64,000 bases of DNA from Aquimarina pacifica (GTDB lineage: Bacteria > Bacteroidota > Bacteroidia > Flavobacteriales > Flavobacteriaceae), in NCBI RefSeq assembly GCF_000520955.1, contig NZ_JACC01000010.1:62001-126000 (forward strand), read 5' to 3'. The notes below the pieces were generated by a model. The model was not told the DNA's origin and did not search any database. It saw nothing but the letters and a program-made list of their open reading frames with translations. The translations under genes were made by a program, and so were the position numbers. How positions within the stretch are numbered: the first letter of the stretch is position 1; each line of letters starts with the position of its first letter. Below are positions 1 through 9,093 of this stretch, one piece after another.

Positions 1-981
1 ATTTGTAAAAACGTACGCATTTCGTTGAAACAATACTTTAAACCCTTGCTTTAAGATCATATTAGTCATTGCTCTATCTTCACCAATTTTCGACACTTCA
101 CCCATAAATGTTTGACTAATCCAATCTTCAAGACAATTAAAAACTGCTGTTCTTCTATATGCAGATAAAGCCCCAGGAGTACATAATACGGATCCTAATC
201 TACTTTGTGCAGACCGTATAAACTCAAAACTAAAGGCAAAACTTACATTTAACATGCGAGGAATCAGGGCCTTGTCTGCGTTTAACACACGTACATTTCC
301 TGCCACAGCACCACAGTCTTCATTGACTACAAAAGGGCTAGCCATTAAGCGTAATGTATCTTTTTTAACAACAGAATCACTATCGACCGTAATCAACACT
401 TCTCCCATCGCCATATTAAATCCACGATATAATGCATGTCTTTTACCTTTATTCTTCGGTTGTTGATAGATAGAAACACGGTTACCTAACTCTTCTTTAG
501 CCTTCAACATCCATTGCCAAGTATCATCTTGACTACCATCATCTATAGAAATAATTTGTAATTTTTCTTTCGGATAATCACTTGCAACAAGGCTGATCAA
601 GGTCTTATAAACCAATTCTCCTTCGTTATAAGCGGGTACAATAACTGTACACAATGGTAATTGATCATCTGATACTGTATCAACAACTTTATATTTCAAA
701 TACAGAAATAATATAAATACCAAAAAACTAACTTTTATTGCCAACAAAGACATGCCTATAACCATAAGAGCAATTCCCCAAGGCGTATTCATTCTCTCTA
801 GGTAAATTTGTTCAAAATAAGATTGAAGAAAATAAAACAACGAGCCACCACCAAACATCAACAAAAATGTTGCTATCAAGATCAAAGATGATGAACTAGA
901 AAAAAACTGTTGTATCTGATCAAGAGAGTTGCTTCTTGATTTTGGTGTTTCTGAAGATTCGAAAGATGTTAATTGATTCAT
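1..981 (-). CDS. Family 2 glycosyltransferase, membrane, partial (3' end outside window)
   Basis: The 327 codons read from ATG at 981 run off the left edge without a stop, so the C-terminus is missing. Two hydrophobic stretches (about residues 33-52 and 68-97) precede a cytosolic GT-A domain. Visible GT2 motifs are VIVPAYNEGE, DDGS (147-150), DSDS (200-203) and GEDR (300-303), the last resembling the catalytic GDDR of hyaluronan, chitin and poly-GlcNAc synthases. The family builds beta-linked polysaccharide at the inner membrane. The Q(Q/R)xRW motif would lie in the missing part, so the polymer cannot be assigned. Family placement is firm; product is open. Confidence 0.9.
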   Translation of the reverse strand, partial: MNQLTSFESSETPKSRSNSLDQIQQFFSSSSSLILIATFLLMFGGGSLFYFLQSYFEQIYLERMNTPWGIALMVIGMSLLAIKVSFLVFILFLYLKYKVVDTVSDDQLPLCTVIVPAYNEGELVYKTLISLVASDYPKEKLQIISIDDGSQDDTWQWMLKAKEELGNRVSIYQQPKNKGKRHALYRGFNMAMGEVLITVDSDSVVKKDTLRLMASPFVVNEDCGAVAGNVRVLNADKALIPRMLNVSFAFSFEFIRSAQSRLGSVLCTPGALSAYRRTAVFNCLEDWISQTFMGEVSKIGEDRAMTNMILKQGFKVLFQRNAYVFTN

Positions 982-1173
982 AGATGTCCCTTAATTTTTT
1001 CTTTAAAACAAAACAAGATTGATACCATTAAAAAAAACACTGATTAACAGTGTTTTACATTTTTATCATGAATCAAAAAGTGTAGAAATCTTCCACAGGT
1101 GTGTATAATCAAACACACAATTGGGTAAGACAAATGGGAACAGCTATCGATTATCAGGGAAATTGTAGACCAA

Positions 1174-2901
1174 TTATTCGACAATTTTTTTAAACCATAA
1201 ATCATGTAATGTCTCATATTTCACAAAAAAACCAGTTATTCTACCGCTAGTATCTTTAATGATTTGGATATTACTCAAAAACTCGTGATTGCCTGAAAAT
1301 GTATTTTCTTTAATATGACTAAAAATTGTTTTTCCGGATCTTACATTATCAAAAACCAATTTATTATCTTCAATATCAACATGGTATACAACATCTAGCA
1401 TTTCGCAATAATACGCCCCAACAAATTGATTATATTCTTTATCTGTATATTTTGACGGCACATAATACTCCATCAAAAAAGGATCTGCTTCACCGATGGT
1501 AAAGGTCATTTTCTTATCTGTAGTGTTCTTTACTTCAAAAGACACATAGATCTTATCATCACCAGTTACCTTCATCTGAAAATTATCGTTTCCTAAAGGA
1601 ATTAATGAAGACTCATATCCATTGGTTCGTATATACCGTAAGGTATCGTTTTTCACTTCTATTTTTCTAGAGAGACCATATTTTTCATCCCAGTAAGAAC
1701 CAGTATATCGATTTAATTCTTTGACTGTAAGCTTTTTTGTCGGGATTTTTGTGAAATCAACCGTGATAGGTTCGGTAAATTTATCTTTAAGAAAAGAATA
1801 TGCAGATTGCATACCATAATATCCCGTATAAGTCTCTCCTGTATTGCTAAGTACAATTACTATAAAGTCTTGCTCATCGAACTTAAAAATAGAGCTCGCA
1901 TGTCCAGCCATAGAACCACCAAGATATGCCGTGTTAATGCCTCTTTCCTTATGAACATACTGTTGGCCATATGTTAGTTTACCCCAAGGTACATTATACT
2001 CCTTTCCATTTTTTAACTTAATAAAAGAGTGCAACCTAGTAATTACTTTTTGGGATACTAGAACTGGTTTTTTTAAATGTAACTCCCATTTCACAAGGTC
2101 TTCTACGGTCGAAAACATATTTGTTGCTCCTATAGTACTAAGGAACATAGTTGATTTTTTGTAACCACCATTTTCATTTACTTCGTAAGAAATAGCCGCA
2201 TCAGAAATTATTTGTCCAAAATCCTCTCGTATCAAGGTATTATTCATCTTAAGGGGTTCAAAAAGACGTTCTTTCATGAATTTAGCAAAAGACATATCTG
2301 ATGCTCTGGCAATCACCTCAGCCAGAAGTAACATACTAGTATCCGTATATGCAAAATCACTTCCTGGGTCAAAACCAAGTTTTTTTTGCTTAGATAAAAG
2401 TTGAATTGCGTGCTTTTGATTAAAAACGGTAGTATCCCAGCCTCCTAACTCCTTTAGCGGTATGTACCCGCAAAGGCCATCGGATTGAGATAAAAGATGC
2501 TCTATTGTTATTTTCTTATCGTATTCAATTAGTTCTGGAATAAATTTTTTGATGTCATCAGTTAAATTTATTACACCTTCTTCTTCTAGCATCAAAATTG
2601 CGAAAGCCGTAAAATGTCTTGACATTGCTGCTATTTGAAACTTAGTCTGAGGAGTAATGGGTATTTGGTACTCTAAATTTGCCATTCCGAATCCCTTTTT
2701 ATAAACTAGTTCGCCTTTGCTAATGATTGCAACCGCAGCCCCAGGTTTGTGCACACTATCAAGAATCGAAAAGATGCTATATATTTCCTTTTCTTGTATG
2801 TCAGAAAGCTTCGAAAAATCACTTTTCTGAGCATTTAGATTAATAGACATACCTACAAATAGACAGACAAGTACTATATATTGAATATAAAAATTTCTCA
2901 T
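1174..2901 (-). CDS. Secreted beta-lactamase-fold (serine hydrolase family) protein, catalytic motifs degenerate
   Basis: 575 residues with a Sec signal peptide ending near LNAQ (about residue 25). The overall pattern is the class C beta-lactamase / penicillin-binding fold (PF00144), followed by a C-terminal beta-rich extension from about residue 380. All three catalytic motifs look broken. SxxK is A92-M-S-R95 (inside FQIAAMSRHF). YxN is Y185-T-D187. The HxG/KTG position reads Y326-L-G-G. Known family members use the SxxK serine as nucleophile, so I infer a non-hydrolytic, perhaps binding, protein. It stands alone, with an AraC-type regulator gene downstream on the same strand. Confidence 0.85.
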   Translation of the reverse strand: MRNFYIQYIVLVCLFVGMSINLNAQKSDFSKLSDIQEKEIYSIFSILDSVHKPGAAVAIISKGELVYKKGFGMANLEYQIPITPQTKFQIAAMSRHFTAFAILMLEEEGVINLTDDIKKFIPELIEYDKKITIEHLLSQSDGLCGYIPLKELGGWDTTVFNQKHAIQLLSKQKKLGFDPGSDFAYTDTSMLLLAEVIARASDMSFAKFMKERLFEPLKMNNTLIREDFGQIISDAAISYEVNENGGYKKSTMFLSTIGATNMFSTVEDLVKWELHLKKPVLVSQKVITRLHSFIKLKNGKEYNVPWGKLTYGQQYVHKERGINTAYLGGSMAGHASSIFKFDEQDFIVIVLSNTGETYTGYYGMQSAYSFLKDKFTEPITVDFTKIPTKKLTVKELNRYTGSYWDEKYGLSRKIEVKNDTLRYIRTNGYESSLIPLGNDNFQMKVTGDDKIYVSFEVKNTTDKKMTFTIGEADPFLMEYYVPSKYTDKEYNQFVGAYYCEMLDVVYHVDIEDNKLVFDNVRSGKTIFSHIKENTFSGNHEFLSNIQIIKDTSGRITGFFVKYETLHDLWFKKIVE

Positions 2902-3184
2902 AAGGGTTCGTTTTTAATTATCCTAAACTTGATTGATATTGATGACTATTTTTTATTACTCATTCTTCTATTTTATTGTAATCCACTTGTAGCAAACAGA
3001 GGACCTACAGAACTAAAAAAAGAAAAAGGAATTCTATGTATTTTTCCTGAACGTGAGAAGGTTTTTTTTGCTCAAAAAGCCCTCTCCTCGTATCCACGTC
3101 TAGCAAGGATAGCTCGACAGATCAGAAAAACATTCGTAAAAAATAATTTAGGAGTACCGATTTATATATCAATACTAAAAATGG

Positions 3185-4225
3185 CTATGATTTTTCTTTG
3201 TATTTAGAAGGAGTCGTACCTGTTTGCTTTCTAAAAGCGCTATAAAAAGCAGACTTAGAACTAAATCCACAATCATACCCTATAGACTCTAAAGAGAACA
3301 CTTTATTAGACTTTATTAATTCTTTGGCTTCTTCGATACGGTAATAATTTAAAAAACTCGGAAAGCTTTTTCCTAATTTTTCATTTAGCAACTGTGATAA
3401 TTTGTTGGGTAATATATTAAGTTTTTTAGCAACTTCGGACAGTGTTATATTAGAATCTCGATATAATTTTTCCTTAAACATTAATGATTCAAGTAGTGCA
3501 ATTAACCTATTAGCTTCGCTTTGAGGGATTTTTTTACCCCCATATTTGGGAGGATCTTTTAATAATAATTTACTACGTTCTTTTGAAAAAAGTAGTAACA
3601 AAATAAGGAGGTAAAATATAAATGAAAAAGAAATAGCTCCCAAAATATATGAAGTATAACTTGCTGTATTAAATACGATCCAAATGATAACATTACCAAC
3701 ATAGATACTTAAAATCCAAAGTTCGAAATTTCTTTTTTTTCTTCCTTCTTTTTTAAAAATCTTAAACGCCTTGAACAATAATATTCCGGCTGCAAATAAA
3801 TAGATTAACCATTGATAATAAATAATATAAATAAATACATTAAACCATAAATCTATATATTTTTCTCTTGGAAACATTAGAAACAAAGTACACCCCAAGG
3901 CCATCACGATTATTAGATGTAGTATCCATTCTTTTCTTTTTACCTCTTTATCAGTAGTAGCATATTTAATGTAAAAAAAAAGAAAAGGGCCTATAAACCA
4001 GCATGCAAAAAGTCCAAATTGAATATAAAAACTGGCCAAATCAGCATTAAAATAATAAAAAACTGATTTACCAATTCGCACGCTTAATGCAAGAAGAAGC
4101 CCCCCTAAAAAAGCATGAGAACGATGTTTGGGCTTACCAAAAAAAACAAAATACAAACCAATAACAAGTCCATTAAAAGCCCCTATGGCGCTTATAAAAA
4201 ACAACAACTCTCTACTGATCTCCAT
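3185..4225 (-). CDS. AraC-family regulator with N-terminal seven-helix membrane domain
   Basis: 346 residues. The first ~220 residues form about seven hydrophobic helices. A basic, soluble linker follows, then an AraC/XylS double helix-turn-helix from about residue 250 to the end, including the typical YRIEEAKELI and IGYDCGFSSKSAFYSAFRKQ segments and ending TGTTPSKYKEKS. This layout is common in Bacteroidota and suggests a membrane-embedded sensor that binds DNA directly. The ligand and targets are unknown. The gene lies downstream of, and on the same strand as, the beta-lactamase-fold gene's promoter-distal side, with 283 bp between them, so it is probably a separate unit. Confidence 0.88.
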   Translation of the reverse strand: MEISRELLFFISAIGAFNGLVIGLYFVFFGKPKHRSHAFLGGLLLALSVRIGKSVFYYFNADLASFYIQFGLFACWFIGPFLFFYIKYATTDKEVKRKEWILHLIIVMALGCTLFLMFPREKYIDLWFNVFIYIIYYQWLIYLFAAGILLFKAFKIFKKEGRKKRNFELWILSIYVGNVIIWIVFNTASYTSYILGAISFSFIFYLLILLLLFSKERSKLLLKDPPKYGGKKIPQSEANRLIALLESLMFKEKLYRDSNITLSEVAKKLNILPNKLSQLLNEKLGKSFPSFLNYYRIEEAKELIKSNKVFSLESIGYDCGFSSKSAFYSAFRKQTGTTPSKYKEKS

Positions 4226-4525
4226 TTACTTTATAAACTTCATTATTTAGTTATTAATCAAAACTTTGATTTGTGAAGATAAAAAATATAATAAATACGT
4301 CATCGTAAAAGTAAAATGAATAGTAAACACCTAATAAACATGTTACTGCATATATGGGGGATATCTACTATTTGAGGTACAGCATTCAATAGTTTTTACA
4401 GACTTGTCATCTTTCTTATACTTTATGAATAAAAAACTTATATTGCTAGGCTTTTAAAATTACTACATCCTTTTGATGTGAAGCATTAAACGATTAGAAT
4501 CAGAAATAAAATAAACTCAAAATAT

Positions 4526-4996
4526 ATGGAAAAAGAGAAATTCATGCAGGAAGCCATAAACCAAGCTTTAAAAGGAATGAACAGTAATGAAGGAGGGCCT
4601 TTTGGTTGTGTAATTGTAAAAGACGGAAAAATAATTGGTCGTGGTAATAATAAAGTTACCTCCTCGAATGACCCCACTGCTCATGCAGAGGTAACTGCTA
4701 TTAGAGATGCTTGCAAAAACTTAAACTCTTTTCAATTAGACGGATGTGAAATCTATACGTCTTGTGAACCATGCCCAATGTGCTTAGGTGCTATCTACTG
4801 GTCTCGTCCTGACAAAGTATATTACGGGAGTACTCAACAAGATGCTGCAAATATTGGTTTTGATGATGAATTCATCTATAAAGAAATCCCCTTACCTTAT
4901 GATAAACGTAGTATTCCGTTTGAACAATTGGGGCATAAAATTGCCTTAATTCCTTTTAAAAAATGGTCTGAAAAAGAAGACAAAAAAGAGTATTAA
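4526..4996 (+). CDS. guaD: Guanine deaminase, cytidine-deaminase-fold type
   Basis: 156 residues, the same length as Bacillus subtilis GuaD and closely similar along the whole chain by eye. Zinc-site motifs are H53-A-E55 and P82-C83-x-x-C86; E55 is the expected proton shuttle. The C-terminal segment with GFDDEFIYKEI is typical of guanine deaminase rather than the tRNA deaminase TadA, the main alternative. The enzyme converts guanine to xanthine plus ammonia in the cytosol, for purine salvage or nitrogen release. It stands alone between convergent and divergent neighbours. Confidence 0.88.
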   Translation: MEKEKFMQEAINQALKGMNSNEGGPFGCVIVKDGKIIGRGNNKVTSSNDPTAHAEVTAIRDACKNLNSFQLDGCEIYTSCEPCPMCLGAIYWSRPDKVYYGSTQQDAANIGFDDEFIYKEIPLPYDKRSIPFEQLGHKIALIPFKKWSEKEDKKEY

Positions 4997-5087
4997 TGTT
5001 CAGATTTTTTTAAGAACTTTTTTTTAATACTAAAAACTAAAATAGTTATATCCAAATGCCTGTTTTACCAAAAAGGTAAACAACATA

Positions 5088-5546
5088 TTAGTTTATGCCT
5101 TTCATAGTAAGCAAGGTAGTTATCCATACTATCAGAGAAGACAAGAATATTCCTATAGTATTAGCTAAAAAACCTTTTCTCTTTTTGATTTTAAAAAGAT
5201 ATGTAGCAATACTACCGGCATATACACCTGTGCCGGGTAATGGGATCATTACAAAAAGAAGAAGTCCCCAAAAACCGTACTTCTCTATTTTATCTCCGGA
5301 TCCTATTTTTGCCTTTCGGGCAACGTATATTGCCGCTTTTTTATAAAGGTGCCATTTTAATAAATAACCATTTATTTTGACGAGAAAAAACATCATCAAA
5401 GGAAAAACAAGCACATTAGCCAAAAAGCAGACTACAAATACCAAATAAACATTTACTCCCTTAAGCATACCATAAGGAATGCCCACCTTGGCTTCTCCAA
5501 AAGGAGAAATGCTCCATAAAATAGCAATAATTATATCGTCAATCAC
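5088..5546 (-). CDS. Small multi-drug export family membrane protein (COG2426)
   Basis: 152 residues with about four hydrophobic segments. The N-terminal SPFGEAKVGIPYGM and the central PLPGTGVYAGSIATY are hallmark segments of the family called small multi-drug export proteins (PF06695). The transport role in that name is weakly founded, so the function is uncertain. The start is GTG at 5546; no ATG gives the conserved N-terminus. It is convergent with guaD, with about 90 bp between stops. Confidence 0.75.
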   Translation of the reverse strand: MIDDIIIAILWSISPFGEAKVGIPYGMLKGVNVYLVFVVCFLANVLVFPLMMFFLVKINGYLLKWHLYKKAAIYVARKAKIGSGDKIEKYGFWGLLLFVMIPLPGTGVYAGSIATYLFKIKKRKGFLANTIGIFLSSLIVWITTLLTMKGIN

Positions 5547-6005
5547 AACCTCATTTTCTAAAAGAATGACAAAGTTACTATTCTAATTGGTTTACAGCGG
5601 TATTAAAAAACATAAAAAACAATTAAATTCTTATTATTTAAGTAAGAACCTCTTACTATTACTAAGAACAGAAGTACGTTAATTAAGCATGCTGTAGAGT
5701 TACAGACAATTCTTTATACCTCAAACCTTCAAAACTTTACAACCAATATATCTATCTATTCAATAAATTATAAGAAGAATATTGAAATTAATAGAACGAT
5801 TTTCGGTTACCAAACATAAATATGCAATGCCAAAAAACTCTATTAAAAATGCATTTTTAATAGAAACAAATAAAAGTTAAAATTTGATAAAATTTCAGCA
5901 AAATAAAAAACAAACCACCCTTTAATCGTGTTTTAATAACATTTAATCTGTTTTTTTATCAAAAATAAAGTATATTTATCTTTTGAATATATACTTAAAT
6001 TGACC
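5547..6005. other. 459-bp intergenic region with a perfect palindrome
   Basis: Very AT-rich spacer between divergent genes. No ORF with recognisable content. It holds the perfect 26-bp palindrome annotated separately. A TA-rich stretch at about 5979-5994 could hold the -7 element for the gene at 6006, but no matching TTG -33 element is visible. Confidence 0.6.
5839..5864. repeat. Perfect 26-bp palindrome, possible operator
   Basis: The two 13-base halves are exact reverse complements with no spacer, centred on ATGCAT. It lies about 140 bp upstream of the start at 6006. A perfect dyad without loop bases or a following T-run fits a protein-binding site or cruciform better than a terminator. 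Its binding protein is unknown. Confidence 0.55.
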
Positions 6006-6437
6006 ATGCAGTTTGTAAAGAATTCCCCATTCTATAAAGAAGCCATACAAGAAATGAATTTTGATTTTGGTAATTACTACTTGTTTGATAGTTTTATTAT
6101 AGGTGAAGTTAATGAAGATGTTATTTTTACATGGGAGAATCATGGCAAAATACTTTCAAAAGAATTTAGTAACCTCTATGATCAAAATGGAAATGATATC
6201 GTTTACATTACAAATCGAGTTCATAATTATTCTGTGATACCTAGTGACTGGATTAATTTTTATAAATATCAATACAGTCTAAAAGGATATGCAATTGTGA
6301 GTTACACAAAAAGAGGGTTTCTCAATATAATTTTAGAAAAAATCTTTATGCGAAATAAAGTAAAAGGCTTTGATAATTTAGCTGATGCAATTTCTTGGGC
6401 AAAAAGTCTATCAAAAGCTAAAGATAACGCAGCTTAA
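6006..6437 (+). CDS. Conserved hypothetical protein, possibly STAS-like
   Basis: About 143 residues from ATG at 6006; a TTG two codons upstream is possible but less likely. No signal peptide or membrane segment. The pattern of a beta-strand-rich N-terminal half (FIIGEVNEDVIFTWENHGKI) and a C-terminal helix with DNLADAISWAKS resembles small SpoIIAA/STAS-like proteins that recur in Flavobacteriaceae; this is a shape-based guess. No catalytic residues are apparent. It is a single gene, with the 26-bp palindrome upstream as a possible control site. Confidence 0.65.
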   Translation: MQFVKNSPFYKEAIQEMNFDFGNYYLFDSFIIGEVNEDVIFTWENHGKILSKEFSNLYDQNGNDIVYITNRVHNYSVIPSDWINFYKYQYSLKGYAIVSYTKRGFLNIILEKIFMRNKVKGFDNLADAISWAKSLSKAKDNAA

Positions 6438-6630
6438 TTTTGCTGCATCACCTTACATAACTTGATCCTAATTTATAGCATAATCATATTATACACTAAA
6501 AAAGAATTTTCTAGTTTGATGTATTTATTACATGTTATCATGTTTATAAGACCAATTACGATACCTCTAACCTAAAGAAGAGAGTCTGATACATAAAATT
6601 CTACTCAAAGATTAATGATTATTTATCAAT

Positions 6631-6653
6631 AAAAAAGGGACCTATATAGTCCC
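6631..6653 (-). terminator. Rho-independent terminator of the PilJ-domain gene
   Basis: Read on the minus strand, GGGAC and GTCCC pair around a 7-nt loop and are followed by six T. It lies about 47 bp past the stop at 6700. Confidence 0.7.
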
Positions 6654-6699
6654 CCTTCTTATTCAAAAAAATGTCGTTCGAATTATTTAAGCTAAAAAA

Positions 6700-7569
6700 T
6701 TAAAGATCGACTTTTTCATAGAGCCCTGTAATATCATCAAAGATCTTGGTCAATTTGTTAGACCTTTTGTAGATATCTGTATCATCAAAACCTTGACCAA
6801 AAAGCTTTTTAGAATTCGCTTTAAAATACTCCCATTGTACTACTGCTGAGCCTAATTTCTCATCGATTTCAGTAGTATTAAAATCAGACACCACAAATAA
6901 ATTAATTGCTCCGTCAAGTTCATTGAACACTTGATTAAGAACGGCTTTTAAATTTTTATCCTTTAAAGCACTTTGGTTGGCATAATAATATCCCGCCAAT
7001 CTCTGAGAAAGCATGCGCTGTCTTCCTGATATATTTATTATCTTCTTTAGCTCTAATCTAGAATTCGCTAATTCTTCATCAAAATCCTCATCTCCTTCGG
7101 CATTGTTCATAATTGCATCTTTCGACTCTGCTATAATAGCTAGAACAACCGAATTGGCAGCCTTTAATAAATCAGTATTGGTTTCCATTATTTTGGTAGC
7201 CCCATCAAAACTAGGAGTTTCTTCAATTATTTTTTTAAAATCACCCCACAATTTATGTACCTTTTCAATACTCGCTTTTGTGTTTTTGTTTTTGGTATTA
7301 TCCAAAAGAATAGAATTTTTTTTCTCAAACATAATCTTACTAGTAAGTAAGTCTTTTTTTGCTTGCATATCTGTAGGATTATTAATCAAATATAAATATG
7401 CTTTTGTCATTTTTTGGGTTAGCATCCGTTGCTTTCCTGATACATTTATTGCCGTATTATAACTTAAAATCCCATACTTCTTACCAGGCTGTGCTTTTAT
7501 AGAAGGAACAGCAATACTAATGAAGAGAATAATTAAGATAGATGACTTTAATTTTGTGTACGTTTTCAT
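6700..7569 (-). CDS. Secreted protein with two PilJ/NarX-type sensor motifs
   Basis: 289 residues with a Sec signal peptide (cleavage near SIKAQ, residue 27). Two helical segments each begin with the P-box-like signature known from NarX/NarQ nitrate sensors and the PilJ N-terminal domain (PF13675): INVSGKQRMLTQK at 41-53 and INISGRQRMLSQR at 178-190. No transmembrane helix, kinase or methyl-accepting domain follows, so this is a free periplasmic or surface protein made of two sensor modules. It may bind an oxyanion or other ligand and present it to a partner; that is inference. It is a single gene with its own terminator. Confidence 0.82.
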   Translation of the reverse strand: MKTYTKLKSSILIILFISIAVPSIKAQPGKKYGILSYNTAINVSGKQRMLTQKMTKAYLYLINNPTDMQAKKDLLTSKIMFEKKNSILLDNTKNKNTKASIEKVHKLWGDFKKIIEETPSFDGATKIMETNTDLLKAANSVVLAIIAESKDAIMNNAEGDEDFDEELANSRLELKKIINISGRQRMLSQRLAGYYYANQSALKDKNLKAVLNQVFNELDGAINLFVVSDFNTTEIDEKLGSAVVQWEYFKANSKKLFGQGFDDTDIYKRSNKLTKIFDDITGLYEKVDL

Positions 7570-7983
7570 AATAATTTTTAATTTTTTCTTAGGGGTAACA
7601 AATTCTAGAACTTATCAAGTTACTAGTAAATGATGAACACTATTATTTCGGCAAACGTAAGAAATAAAAAAACAAAAAACACGACGAAATGCATTAAAAT
7701 TGGTTTAAAAGCAAATTTTAACAGTTAACAACTTTAATGCCATTTAATCATTATGGTTTTTCCTCAAAAAAACACATAAAACACTTTAATTCAATCACTT
7801 AAATCATTACGTTTTTCATAAAAAAAGCAAGGTTTAAATCACAAATATTCAAAAAAACATGTTTTTTCCTACAAAAAAAGACAAGAGCTACTACCCCAGT
7901 ATTCTTTATGTTGAAATTGAGCTTATTTGACTAACACATTTCAAGAAAATAGGACTTATAATTACCTATTCTATTGAATCTTA
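7570..7983. other. 414-bp intergenic region
   Basis: Upstream region of the PilJ-domain gene and downstream region of the imelysin cluster. On the minus strand a TAnnTTTG-like -7 match (TACGTTTG) lies near 7653-7660, without a well-spaced TTG. No gene or clear structure is seen in the rest. Confidence 0.5.
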
Positions 7984-9093
7984 TTAATCACCATCATTAT
8001 CATTAAATGTAATTATCGCACCAAGTATATTGGCCATATCTACTTTAAGTAGCACTAATAAATCTCTAAATGAATCTTTGAGTAAAATCACATTATCTGG
8101 ATTAGAAATAAGAGTATCTTCTAAAGACCCCTGAATATTATCAAGTTGATCCTGACATATAGAAAACTGCATACTTATTTTATCAACTAATTCACTACTA
8201 TTAAAAAGAAGAAGAAAATCATCAAATCCAATTTGATTAGATGCGTCGGTAAATTCTCCTGTAAAACATCTCCTCAATGATATCAAGTGTTGTTGTATTA
8301 TTTCTTTTGAAAACTCACTAGAAAACCCTTCAAATTTTGAGGCATCTAGAATTCCATCGTTCGAATCTCCTAAAGGGTCACCTAACTTAGAAATTATAAT
8401 TTCCTCGGTAAGTGCAATCATAGCATTAATCACTTGATTTTGACTTCCGCTAATTCCATTCTCAAGAGCCACTATAAACTCTTCTCTATTCTCACTCCAA
8501 AGTGTGTCGAGTTCATAAGATTTTGTTGTAAGATTTTTGCTTACGGAAACTAGGTATTCTACTCTTCTTTGAGCATTCGTTTCTGTTGTAAATAATTCGA
8601 GTGTACTAGCAATATCTTGTTGTTCAGAAAAAAGAAGGTATTCGATACCTGCAATTCCCTTAGAAGATGACCCCAAAGATGCTACATAAGCCTCATTTAT
8701 AGTATCACTTCCCAATATCTCTTCTTCAATTCTTGTTGGATCGGTAGGCCAGCGATTAATCTCGAAAGAAATAAAGCTTGCGGCGACAGTCCCCAAATCA
8801 TAAAGTTCTAGTTGTTTCCAGACTGATTGCATGTTTTTCCATTGTGTTTTTGCCGATTCCAAATTTGTTGTGGTCGTACTACTCTGAAAAGTGAGTATTG
8901 ACATCTGTAACGCTTCAGTCTGCTTTACAAAATCATCAACGAGCACACTAATCTCATTATCATACATATTAATCAGTTGTAATTCTTTTGTGCTTTCTAT
9001 CTGAGGAGCTGTATCCGAATCATCTTCTTTACACCCAATGTGACATACAAAAACAAAAAAGCTTACAAATAGTATTTTAAACGTTGCATTCAT
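7984..9093 (-). CDS. Imelysin-family lipoprotein with degenerate GxHxxE motif
   Basis: 369 residues, lipoprotein signal with lipid-anchored Cys at 21 (HIGC). The helical imelysin domain (PF09375, the fold of IrpA and EfeO-type iron-uptake proteins) is recognisable, including W-rich and N-R-W-P segments. The family's metal-binding GxHxxE motif reads G146-I-A148-G-I-E151, so the His is replaced by Ala. Family members act at the cell surface or periplasm in iron handling; peptidase activity is doubtful in the family. Its start follows the stop of the di-heme gene directly (TAG then ATG), so the two are co-transcribed. Confidence 0.82.
   Translation of the reverse strand: MNATFKILFVSFFVFVCHIGCKEDDSDTAPQIESTKELQLINMYDNEISVLVDDFVKQTEALQMSILTFQSSTTTTNLESAKTQWKNMQSVWKQLELYDLGTVAASFISFEINRWPTDPTRIEEEILGSDTINEAYVASLGSSSKGIAGIEYLLFSEQQDIASTLELFTTETNAQRRVEYLVSVSKNLTTKSYELDTLWSENREEFIVALENGISGSQNQVINAMIALTEEIIISKLGDPLGDSNDGILDASKFEGFSSEFSKEIIQQHLISLRRCFTGEFTDASNQIGFDDFLLLFNSSELVDKISMQFSICQDQLDNIQGSLEDTLISNPDNVILLKDSFRDLLVLLKVDMANILGAIITFNDNDGD

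Noticed and set aside
254..466. 70-codon plus-strand frame at the left edge
   Set aside because: It lies antisense inside the glycosyltransferase gene, whose motifs are clear.
2881..3207. 108-codon plus-strand frame between the beta-lactamase-fold and AraC genes
   Set aside because: It overlaps both neighbouring genes' ends on the opposite strand and shows no family signature or conserved-looking composition.
5061..5082. Possible terminator hairpin between guaD and the gene at 5088
   Set aside because: The stem is 8 bp with a bulge and no T-run follows on either strand.
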